Assembly: GCA_018806985.1 (NCBI GenBank)
Contig: JADANN010000127.1
Span: 34,736 to 98,735 of the forward strand
DNA from: Angiostrongylus vasorum
Taxonomy: Eukaryota; Nematoda; Chromadorea; Rhabditida; Metastrongylidae
Length of the DNA stretch: 64,000 nt
Direction of reading: 5' to 3'
The notes under the pieces were generated by a model, which was not told the origin of the DNA, ran no database searches, and saw nothing but the letters and a program-made list of their open reading frames with translations. This document shows positions 55,786-64,000 of the stretch, piece after piece (the stretch's first letter is position 1; each line of letters begins with the position of its first letter). A program made the position numbers and the translations under genes.

Positions 55786-56362
55786 TAGAAAGCACCCAGA
55801 AAAGGGTAATAGTGCTTTCGTTGCTCACCGCAGGCACCTGCTGCACGGAGTTTTGTAAAGATCTCAGCACCATTGTGGTTACATACCCATATATTTATAT
55901 ATATGTACTGCCAAACAGCTAAAAACGGTCAAAAAAAGGGCTAAAATCAGTAGATATGTATATACAAAATATATATATATATGTGTATGTAACCACAATA
56001 GTGCTGTGATATTTACGAAACTCCGGACAGTAGGTGTCTGCGGTGAGCAACGAAAGCGCTATTACCCCTTTTCCGGGGCTAACTCGTTGACCACCACGAC
56101 ATGTATAATTATATATGCGTATGTTTATTTAGTTGATATTTAGAATAATCATACGCCTACTCCATTGCTCAGAAACATCGGTTGGTTCTTTTAAAGCATT
56201 GTCGAAATAAACTTCATCATTATCGCATCGGTTCGTCTAGTTGAAAAAGAACTTTTCACGTCTACGCGGGCTTGAAAGGCAATGCTTTCACATGCTTTTA
56301 CAGCGTTTCGCTTTGTTGAATTATCTTCATTGTCAGCTGTCAATTTTGCCGCTAGACATTCT

Positions 56363-56984
56363 ATCGTATTCTTGTTAAGCAAACACGAGCTGTTATTTTT
56401 ATGTTATGAGCACGAACAAGCTGACGTTTCGGCGGATTTCGCCTTCCTCAGCGCCTGGAAGGGTCAAGTTGACAGCAATCTATTCGCCAGATACCTCCAT
56501 AACCAAACAGAGAAAACGCTAAACGAAGATTTTAACCACATTAAACACAGAATAGCTTCTTTGCACACTCACCGCTTTCTGTGAGTCCTCCATTGAGTAT
56601 GTTGCGTTGAGACCAACCGCACAGAATTCAGAAGCGTAATGTGACCCTCCCATCAGAATAAGAGGCTTATATACTGCCCAATATCACGTGTGATAATAAG
56701 GCATTCTTCCTTTCCGTTCATTTTCGGATTTCTGGAATTAATAAAGAACGTCTCGAAAGTTTTGCGCGCTTGGTTTTCTCGATTCTTGTGCGGGGATCGT
56801 GACACGTAGTTCAGAGTCCTTCCCGTTATGTCTCTGGGTCCAATGCTTTACCTAGTGCAATATTTGGTTAACGTTTACCGACTAGGTGTTCTTTTATGTG
56901 GGAACAGAGTGGGCTACCCGTTTCGCCAATGTATTCGTCTCTGCACGCCTTACAGGAGATCAGATAAACTGTACCCGAGCTCAT
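56363..56984 (-). mobile_element. 5'-truncated PLE with 12-bp target duplication
   Basis: Identical GCTAGACATTCT occurs at 56,351-56,362 and 56,985-56,996. Minus strand from 56,984: ATGAGCTCGGGTACAG, encoding SSGTVYLISCKACRDEYIGE (endonuclease core), HIKEHLVGK and a C-terminal region ending CLIITRDIGQYI. The 3' tail follows, with a hammerhead-like motif at 56,457-56,418 (CTGAGGA, GGCG/CGCC, GAAACGTC). One helix I mismatch is present. It ends ...CTCGTGTTTGCTTAACAAG. The core is well preserved and this is one of the younger PLE insertions here. Confidence 0.9.
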
Positions 56985-57389
56985 GCTAGACATTCTGTTG
57001 AATTTTGAGCGAATAGACTGGGTTGAATTAAGTCCTCCATTCGGCAGCCATTTTTACCTAATGAATTGTGTTCGCTATATGTAAAAGATTAATAAAAATT
57101 TACATGATTTAAGCATCTGAGCGTAATTTTGCCCAGCAGTTCGTCGTCGACACAGAACTTCAAGCAGTCTTTTACATATTTGTGTTCTTCAGGCTACAGG
57201 CTACCCTATTTTTTGCACTTATCGTCCTAACTCGTTCGCTAACTCAAACCGCTTTCACATGATATCAAGTTGGTTAGAGGATTTTGGCATTCATAGTGAG
57301 ACAGAATACGGAACATAACATAACATAACAGGCGCTCAAATAAGTATTTGGTTTAGTTTGCCACTTTCACTTTTCTGTCGCATTTATTT

Positions 57390-57795
57390 ATTTTTTTATT
57401 TCATTTTGGAAACGTCTTCACGTCTGCTGTACAAATCCATGCACTCCCTCACATTTCAATTCATTTCTTCGCATCCATCATCCAAGAAGATCTTCCAAAT
57501 CTACATGTGGCTTCAGTTGCTGCTTGAGGATTTTCATTTCACCTTGACAGTCGTAGGAAGGCTTGTTGAGCAATTTTTCCTGGATTCTTAAGACTGCCGT
57601 GCTGAAGCGTTTCCAATTAGATTGCAGAGAGTGATTTTTTCCGGACAAGTCCGTTACCAACTCTCCAACCCCGGTGGGATGACAAGCTTGGTTAGCAAGG
57701 AGCGGAATCGAACTAATACCATGCTCAAATAAAGAGTTGGTTCTGATTCGCCTCGATGTGGCAATAGTACGTTGCAATACGTAGCACGGATGTGG
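57390..57795 (-). mobile_element. tRNA-type SINE, copy S9 (within J)
   Basis: Minus strand: head diverged, box B-like TTAGTTCGATTCC, then CATCCCACCGGGGTTGG, GTAACGGACTTGTCCGG, CTCTCTGCAATCTAATTGG, CCAGGAAAAATTGCTC. Tail GATGATGGATGCGAAGAAATG and A-rich end. Same site as S6. Confidence 0.75.
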
Positions 57796-58146
57796 GCAAT
57801 GGAATGGAATCACCGTAGGGTGTGATGAAGGTAGAACCGCTAAAAACGTTGGCCATAATATGGATTTGTAACAAACAAATTTAGGCTCTCGTAAAGCAAG
57901 AGATTTGCTTGATGTTTTGTATTTTTCGTGTCGAATCTATCCCTTCAACACAAGATCTAGTATTGGGTGTATTTAATCGAGGAAAAAACGAACGGTTTCT
58001 GTGTAGTTAGCTGATCGTTGCCTCTGAGTGTTTTCAGAAGAAATAAAACGCAAAATTCCAAGATAAGACAATGAATTGTTCCTGCCTTCCACAACAGCGT
58101 TGCTGTCGTAACAACAGGGTATTTCTGTCGTAAATTTAAATTATGA

Positions 58147-58206
58147 GTGATGAATGAATGAATGAATGAACGAATGAATGAATGAATGAATGAATGAATG
58201 AATGAG
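58147..58206. repeat. (TGAA)n microsatellite
   Basis: About 14 tandem TGAA units with one interruption (GAACGAAT near 58,170). It lies inside J copy 2 at a place where J copy 1 has no such run, so it expanded after the arms separated. Confidence 0.95.
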
Positions 58207-58726
58207 TTTATGTGTTATAACAATGTTTTTGGGAGTCGCCGAAGGAAAACACCCTCAAAAAGTGTGGAGGGGTTTCTTTGCCAATGATATGCTGTAACCA
58301 TGCAAACCAGTGACCTTTAGTTGCCAACGAATGTTGAGCGTTTAATGGCAGTACTGTCCAGTTTCGACATGAAGTTGTAGTAGAGTTGACTAATGTAGTA
58401 GTTTTTTCTTATTTGAGTATTTGAAGTGGCACTAAGACAAGGCGACCCCATCTTCTTCAGCTACGATTGGCGATGTGAGAACTGTCGTAGCAGATATTAT
58501 CGTGTAGTAATTAGTCAGTCCCGCCCTTTCAATGCTTGAGGAAGCGGCTATTGTGATGCTGTATACTTTGTTCGCTTTTTTGCTTCACCTGTATATCTGA
58601 ATGCGAAAGGGTTAAAGAAATAAATCGACAGTGTGGCTTGGATTCCGCGCATTAGAATGACGCGTCATCATTAACCAGTGTTGCATTCTTGTCTCATGTT
58701 TTATTAAGCGAGAAGGCATTTCGTTG

Positions 58727-59455
58727 CCGAGAGCAAGAACACCCAACTCCGTGTCCGCGTTTTCGACCTCTTACGGTACTTCCTGCCTTAATGTATGTTT
58801 CAGAAACCTGGTCACATCGTGAGCAGGATGAAAGACCACTCAGCGTTATCGAACGCGCAGTTGGAAGGACGATGCTAGGACTGTTCCGCGTCACACAGGT
58901 AAAGGGAGGGATCCATCAACGATCAAAAATCACAGATGCGACACGCAATGCGTATGAACGACAATCCATGGACATGAGCCGTTAGTGACTGGATTTCTCG
59001 GGATGTTAAACGCACTGCAGGAAGACCACCGACTCGATGGTCAGAGTTTTTCGCGAAAAGCCTAGAAGAAAGATGTGATGCTTAACGAGTTCCCACAGCA
59101 AGCAAAACCCACTGGGCTACTTTCTTGGACGCGACGAAGAGATAATGGAATATCTACCTTCGTCCGTTCTAGTCACTCGACGATCATCTGACTGCAGGTG
59201 ATACAGGTGATTGAATAGCTGTGATTCACCAAAGAGTAGCCGTCGGGTATCGGACCTTATTGTGAAGTTGGTGCTCGCGCTCAGCCGCCATAAATAGACT
59301 GTGAAGCTATAAAGAAAGAGAAATGAAGCCACAAGCACAACTGCTTGACGAAGTTAAAGACGTTTACTACTTGACTTCCACTACGGTTTGGTCTTGTAAT
59401 TGGTAAGGCGTCTTGTAAAGCGCGATGGAACGAATGCGAATGCGTTGGCTATGTT
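58727..59455 (+). mobile_element. RTE C-terminus and 3' UTR
   Basis: Plus strand: TVLPALMYVSETWSHREQDE, RPLSVIERAVGRTMLG, LFRVTQV, IHQRSKI. In a shifted frame after 58,985 come GFLGMLNALQEDHRLDG and KPTGLLSWTRRR. The 3' UTR from about 59,175 (CTCGACGATCATCTGAC, AGTAGCCGTC..GTATCGGACC) matches 30,590-30,335. It ends near GGTAAGGCGTCTTGTAAAGC. Confidence 0.87.
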
Positions 59456-60344
59456 CTCTAACTATGTTCTTTTCATATTGTGATTGACCGTTGAGGCATT
59501 ATATTGATCGTTATTTGAATTCACTAAACATTAGCCGAATTGTAGCAAAGCATTCACGACGAGGGGTAAATTCCTCGGCCAGATTTCAAAGTTATCCTGT
59601 AAATCATTTCCTTAATGTGAATACAAGTGTCATCATTTTCAATGGGAGCTTGGATATTCCCTAATGTTCAACACCGCACAGACATGTTTATACAAGCTTA
59701 GAAAAAAACATGAGTTACAATATTTCCAAGTCCCATACTTTACAGAGAGCAACCTTCCACTTGGGAAAATTTGCTTTATTTTGTTGAAGAGATGGTGATT
59801 CTCTGAGCACGCTTGTAGTTGATAGAATGGATCCAACAGTCATTTGCAGTAAACAACTTCTCCATATGTTCCTTTTCCATTCATACGACGAGACAAAAAA
59901 TGGCAGATCATTATACGACATGGTTCGCCAGAATTGATAAGGTGAAGCCAATATCAAGTATATATTTGGTCTCGAAGGCCAACAATGTTCACCCTAAATT
60001 CAAAAGACCAAATGTGTGGAAGCAAGAGTTGTTGCCAATACACCGATGATGGTATCTTCACAAGGGTCGTTTGGTGGGGTACCACTGTGAATGAGGTTAT
60101 AGAAGTACTGAGTGTTGTCGCTCTTTTTGAAGGAGTGTTAGCAGATTCGTTGTTTTCCACAATTTTACCGTTGCCGATAATGTTATACGCAGTCGTAAGA
60201 CAAGATGAAATGGAAGGATGGGTACCCAGTTTGGAAAAGTGACTGTGGGTGGAACTAAAGTTGGAAGCTGCTTAATCCACTCCTCATGAAGACGCCTCGA
60301 GAAATATTTAGACACATTTATCTGCTAGTTTTCACACAAGATCT
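59456..60344. other. Unassigned
   Basis: Overlapping frames of 65-85 codons on both strands (59,954-60,242). None is recognised and none could be linked by splice phase. No repeat was noticed. Confidence 0.35.
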
Positions 60345-60620
60345 CCTTTTTCTTTTCTCAGTAATTGCCAGGTTGTTATTAAAGCACAGGTTTACTTCCT
60401 TACAGAGAAAAACACATACAAGACAACGCTAGCTGACGTTTCGGCAGTATCGCCTTTTTCAGAACCTGAGGAGTACAGTGATATGCAATTTACTATGTCA
60501 AACGTTTCAATAACACATGCAGAAAGATGAGATTCTAAATGGCAATCAGATAGTCAACAACGTCACGAAAATATTAAATGTATTTATAATCCAATGCCGA
60601 AGTTAATAAAAGTCGAACTT
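60345..60620 (-). mobile_element. PLE 3' terminus (C subfamily)
   Basis: On the minus strand at 60,470-60,427: TTCTGAAAAAGGCGATACTGCC then GAAACGTCAGCT. It is a hammerhead-like relic with G8 of the core changed. The end word AACAACCTGGCAATTACTGAG lies near 60,360. At 60,575-60,610 the terminal word AATCCAATGCCGAAGTTAATA is present on the plus strand, so two termini meet here in opposite orientation. Confidence 0.7.
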
Positions 60621-61824
60621 TCGGAGCTTTCACGCAGCATTTCACAGTAGTCTTACATTCATTTGTGCGCGTCTGTTTTGCCACAGCGTAATAAAGTAAT
60701 CGCCGAGATGTCGTCCGAACTCCTTCGACCGATCAAGGAGTTCACCATCCCATCTACTTAAAGAAAGCGCTACCATTCACACTGGAATTCACGCATGTAA
60801 CCATTCGCGTTATTATTTTTAGCCCATAAAAGATTTTCACTCAGTAACCACATCAGCTTCGAAAACCAGATTGATCACGTGTCAGAATTCGTCATCACAG
60901 GACGAACTTGATTTGTTTTCACGTCAAATCCCAATTTAAAACCTATTTAAGCAGTTACAAGAGAATGTGACTATTAAAATTATCATGGAACAATAGGTGG
61001 GTTGACAGTCTATATTGACGCCATTTTTCTGTAAAAATGATGTAAAAGTCCGTAGTATCAGAGTCACTGTGGTATTGCGAATTCCACACAACACCAGTAG
61101 GATCTCTAAGTTATCGTTCGATTGAATTGAATTTTTACGGGAAGCTTTGGTTTTATTCAACTGACCTACGAAAAACAATTTCAGCGTAGTTTCGATTTGG
61201 TGTTGGCAGCTTTCCAACAATAATTTCGCAATGATGGGCCTCCCTGTTTTAGAGACGATACGTACGAGTTTTAGAAACGATTTTTTTGTTGAGAATAGTG
61301 TCTACCATAGTCTTCGATCAGTGCGTGGCTACTACGCAGCAAAAATGATCGGTACAGCCAGAAAGAGCAAAAACGAAGGGACTAGTAGCGAGGATGTGAA
61401 GTTGTTCTGTGTTTCGAGAACCATTATTAACCTAAGATGTATAGGATCAGACATGGTCGGGCCCTAGGGTTTAAAAAATAGCGTCAGATGGAGTAGTTCT
61501 GACCCACCTCTACTAGTATAATAACATAAGATTATGCTCCTACGAAATATACGGAGAGTAAAAGCAGAATTTTTGCAGTGAACCGTTTAGTGTCATAAGT
61601 GATTGCCGTTTCATTGGTACCAAATCTGTGATTCAAACATAAGTCCGTGTCGATTTTGAGCACACCTTCATTTTCAACATCGCTAATTAAATATGCAATT
61701 TTATTTGTTATCCAAGATGAAGTAGTTGAAGAAACGAGGTTGGGAATTTCATTCTATCGAGCAGTGATTCCACACGACCGGGCTTTCTATTCACCTCGGC
61801 ATATTCAAATAATTCTCGATATTC
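60621..61824. other. Unassigned
   Basis: Longest frame is 94 codons on the minus strand (61,220-60,936), with CQHQIETTLKLFFVGQLNKT. No domain or repeat was recognised. A host exon cannot be excluded. Confidence 0.35.
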
Positions 61825-62090
61825 TTGTTAAGTAAAGACAGAGTTGTTACTTTTTTTCTTTATTTCGTTACAGCTGGTGTTTCAACAGTATCGCCTTCTT
61901 CAGAGCTTGGAAGAGATAGATTTTCACCTTTTTTGTATGTTTTATTGAAGCGTTTGGCGTGAAAGTGGAATGCACATCAGTATATCCTTCCAAGCTCTGA
62001 AGAAAGGCGATGCTGTTGAAACATCAGCTTTAACGAAATAAGGAATAAAGTAGCACCTAATGTTTACTCAAGAAAAAAGATCGAGAGTAT
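61825..62090. mobile_element. Inverted pair of PLE termini
   Basis: Two inverted arms meet around 61,950. The left arm (minus) has AAGCT, CTGAAGA, GAAAC, ACC at about 61,913-61,873. The right arm (plus) has AAGCT at 61,992, CTGAAGA, GAAAC, ATC and AGCTT at 62,026-62,030. The outer ends are TTCTTGTTAAGTAAA and TTTACTCAAGAA, matching the 3' end seen at 56,363. No coding sequence is left. The whole could fold into one long hairpin. Confidence 0.72.
61992..62030 (+). ncRNA. Hammerhead-like motif, right arm of inverted pair
   Basis: Helix I AAGCT/AGCTT pairs at all five positions. The core is CTGAAGA and an extra A, as elsewhere. Helix II is weak (GGC/GTT with two G-U pairs). GAAAC at 62,018-62,022 and ATC at 62,023-62,025 follow. 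Helix III would be AC/AT with a mismatch. Probably inactive, but it shows that the helix I pairing is kept. Confidence 0.45.
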
Positions 62091-62110
62091 TTTATAAATG
62101 CCGATGCTTA

Positions 62111-62425
62111 ATAGACCGGCGTGAGAATCTGCGATTCTAGTCAACTTTAGTCATAGTTAACACCGTTATTTAAGAGACTGTGCCTTTTCATGGTTTTCTG
62201 TGAACCTTCGCTATCGTATTACCACTCGGATCTGGTGGAAAGACCGCCCACGTTGTCTTAGTCGTGAAACTTTTTGTCACGCCACTACCGATGCTGTGGA
62301 CGCAAAACCAACCGCTTTTGAAGCCGTTGTACCTAAGCTACAGAAGGTGATGTACGGCTCACCAGCATAGCCGCTTACCCTATGAGTTTAGTGTAAAACA
62401 TGAGACAAAGTCGCCATCACCTAAT
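62111..62425. other. Unassigned
   Basis: No recognised repeat or gene between the inverted pair and the E repeat. Confidence 0.35.
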
Positions 62426-62429
62426 GTTA

Positions 62430-62945
62430 CTCGTAAAGTTCTGCAACCGGTGAGGAAGAGAGTAGACGCGTTCTATAGCGATCTAGAGAAGATACTGAGC
62501 AGCGAAAGATTCTCCGATAAATGACAAAGATAAAAGAGGAGTCAAATTGAAGGGTGATAAAAAATGGAAAGTCCAAGGATGGAAGAAAACGATGAAGAGA
62601 GGAGGCCTTTTTCAACGTTATCAAATCATCTCCAGGCCAGCAATTATGACCATTTCTCAAAAAAGCAGCGAGCGCGTTTTTCTTTTAAATTTTTAATGCA
62701 TTTCCATAAGGATGAAAAATAAGGCGCTCGCGGTCGAGCAATCTCTACCTGAGCCACGCATCTGATTCCATCAAACATCTTAAAACTTGGTTATTATTTA
62801 CTTGGCTTGCACAATGACTTTCATAAGCTCACGAAAACATTAAATCAGTGTTTCTGTCCTCCTAGTAAAGCTACAAACTTGCCGACCCATGAGAGATGGG
62901 TGAGAAGTTAGCGAGAGGAGCGGTAACGAAGTAGCCTTGGACTTT
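62430..62945 (-). repeat. Repeat E, copy 4
   Basis: Inverted relative to E copies 1-3. Minus strand: GCAAGCCAAGTAAATAATAACCAAG region, ATGTTTGATGGAATCAGATGCG, GAGAAATGGTCATAATTGCTGG (frame RNGHNCWPGDDLITLKKASS) and a pyrimidine-rich end. A variable part reads TTGCCGACCCATGAGAGATG on the plus strand near 62,880. Confidence 0.68.
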
Positions 62946-63382
62946 CTCACTAATAGATCAACCCAACTGGACGTGATTTACACCGGTGATGATGTCTCCG
63001 CTATTCAGGTCCGCAGTGCTCCACCAAGTGAGCAGACTACTATACATGATTCTCGTATGGAAAGATTACAAAGGCCCATCATCGGATTGGGCGCTGTGTT
63101 GTTCACTTTGTCTCAATTCAATATTCAAAGTAGCCTGTGCTCCACCGATGATCGGTAGTTTGTAATCAGAATGAGAAGAACAAAAGCTAATTAAGAGACT
63201 CGTTCTTTTCTCCAGTGTCCAGTGAATTCTGTTTCTGTAAATGTGCATGAAAAATACCAAAGTCCGAGCTTTTTGAGTATCATAGCGTAATCTGAATCAA
63301 TATTTAACAGTCGAAATAGGGCTTCCAGCAGGCTCTTAGTCCTTACTTTCTTCGGAGGACACACTTCTAAAACTATATTCTT
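62946..63382. other. Unassigned
   Basis: Frame 62,937-63,158 (73 codons) is not recognised. 63,170-63,215 is a short inverted match to 29,340-29,400. Nothing else seen. Confidence 0.35.
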
Positions 63383-63925
63383 CACCAGTTTAATAAATTT
63401 AACTGATTTCCCGGTTATATCTTAAAGCGAATTTGATGAAGTGAGCGTGTAGGCGAGAAGTTTCTTTTATATACCATAGCAGTCTTCATATGAGTTTTTA
63501 AATCCACCAACTTCCTTTTGCTCAATACAGGTGTTTTTACGTAGACTTGTCGTCTCAGTTGCATGGCTAAAGAACTATCGCATAATTAAAAGACCGACAT
63601 GGATTTACTTTGGCGTTAATAATTAACTTGTGGAAACCTTACGAACCGTCATGTCTGAGGTGACGCGAGGTTCAGTACAAGTTGTTGTTGTTGTTGTTGT
63701 GGTTTTGGTGTTCGGCGTGTTTCTTCCTGAGCTTCAACCACCCTCAACTCAACAAGGACGTCCGTAAGGCGCGTGTACCTCTGGGAGGTGAGAGAGACTG
63801 GGATAAGGAGAGGAGAGATAACGAAGTAACGGTGTATCAATCCAGTACTACTTTTAATTGCTATGCCACAGGAGCTCTTTCTTCATAGCATATCACAGTG
63901 GAGCATTCATTCTAAACTGTTTATT
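63383..63925 (-). mobile_element. L-D element, copy 3 (tail)
   Basis: It aligns with 8,399-8,800: GTTTAATAAATTTAACTGATT, CTTGTGGAAACCTTACGAAC, GAGGTGACGCGAGGTT and a GTT run from about 63,680. The frames through the GTT run, such as 63,682-63,888, are low complexity. The L part, if present, would be cut off or diverged beyond 63,900. Confidence 0.65.
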
Positions 63926-64000
63926 GTTTTGCACGGTATTTCATTTTTTACAAGCTTCTTTTTTGACCACCTGGGCCTAGAGATGGGCAGGCAATGCATG

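Larger units (their letters stand above)
55797..58700 (-). repeat. Repeat J, copy 2, split by a PLE (right arm of large inverted repeat)
   Basis: Inverted counterpart of 49,545-51,485. Pieces: element I arms around 55,797-56,095, J end 56,095-56,362, then the PLE insertion. J continues 56,985-57,389, then SINE S9, then J start 57,796-58,700. Landmarks include ACATGTCGTGGTGGTCAACGAG on the minus strand and the inverted TTTACATATAGCGAACACAAT. The element I arms face away from each other around an AT-rich centre (55,890-55,985). Confidence 0.75.

Noticed and set aside
59985..60242. Open frame containing YTDD, like an RT active site
   Set aside because: None of the neighbouring RT motifs is present in any frame, and the surrounding residues do not fit PLE or RTE. 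Chance match.
63675..63705. GTT/CAA runs as a CRISPR-like array
   Set aside because: Simple trinucleotide repeats inside PLE tails. There are no spacers, and the genome is eukaryotic.

Overview
This is a eukaryotic window, most likely from a clade V parasitic nematode of the strongylid/hookworm type. Four things point that way. Introns are short with nematode-like acceptors. A secreted-protein family is present whose C-terminal signature (MANWSR.MWQ, NRAVRML, GPFG.NFASAFATVN) I recognise as nematode, although I cannot give it a name. RTE-clade non-LTR retrotransposons and Penelope-like elements (PLEs) with a GIY-YIG endonuclease are abundant, and both are common in such genomes. The species is not determined. 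There is no bacterial-type operon, CRISPR array, rRNA or convincing tRNA gene. Most of the window is old repeat sequence, and almost every long open frame falls inside one.

Layout. 1-595: RTE fragment. 630-7,960 and 15,640-26,130: two copies, in the same orientation, of one gene-and-repeat block. Each holds remnants of the secreted family (here called family N), tRNA-type SINEs and RTE relics. Copy B keeps N exons 1-3 and copy A has lost them. 7,965-11,960: PLE tails and two tail-to-tail PLEs. 12,010-15,515: a 'J' repeat and a diverged ~0.92 kb tandem duplication. 26,290-29,050: a PLE-like L-D element, MITE-like inverted repeats, and one arm of an inverted pair (H1). 30,335-34,215: a nearly full-length but broken RTE with a PLE terminal fragment nested in it. 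35,200-38,040: RTE 3' fragment, the second H arm, a hammerhead-like motif and a PLE tail. 38,041-44,335: mostly unassigned. 44,340-47,545: two PLEs head to head. 47,935-49,215: PLE tail abutting an RTE 5' part. 49,545-58,700: a large inverted duplication (J, K and SINE arms) around a spacer that holds the 3' exons of a probable host gene (52,199-52,774, minus). 58,727-59,455: RTE 3' end. 59,456-64,000: unassigned DNA, PLE termini including a small inverted pair, and more E and L-D repeats.

The most interesting recurring signal is a hammerhead-ribozyme-like motif at the 3' ends of the PLE families: CTGANGA, a short hairpin, GAAAC, then GTC or GTT. The best copies (37,364-37,403; 10,156-10,194; 61,992-62,030) also have complementary 5-6 base helix I strands. 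Hammerheads are known from PLEs, so the class is not new. The palindromic ACGT helix III, the constant extra A before helix II, the inverted pairs and the shared tail architecture deserve testing. Nested insertions with 7-12 bp target-site duplications give a relative chronology.

All exon models were read by eye from splice phase. Repeat boundaries are accurate to roughly 10-30 bp unless a target duplication fixes them.
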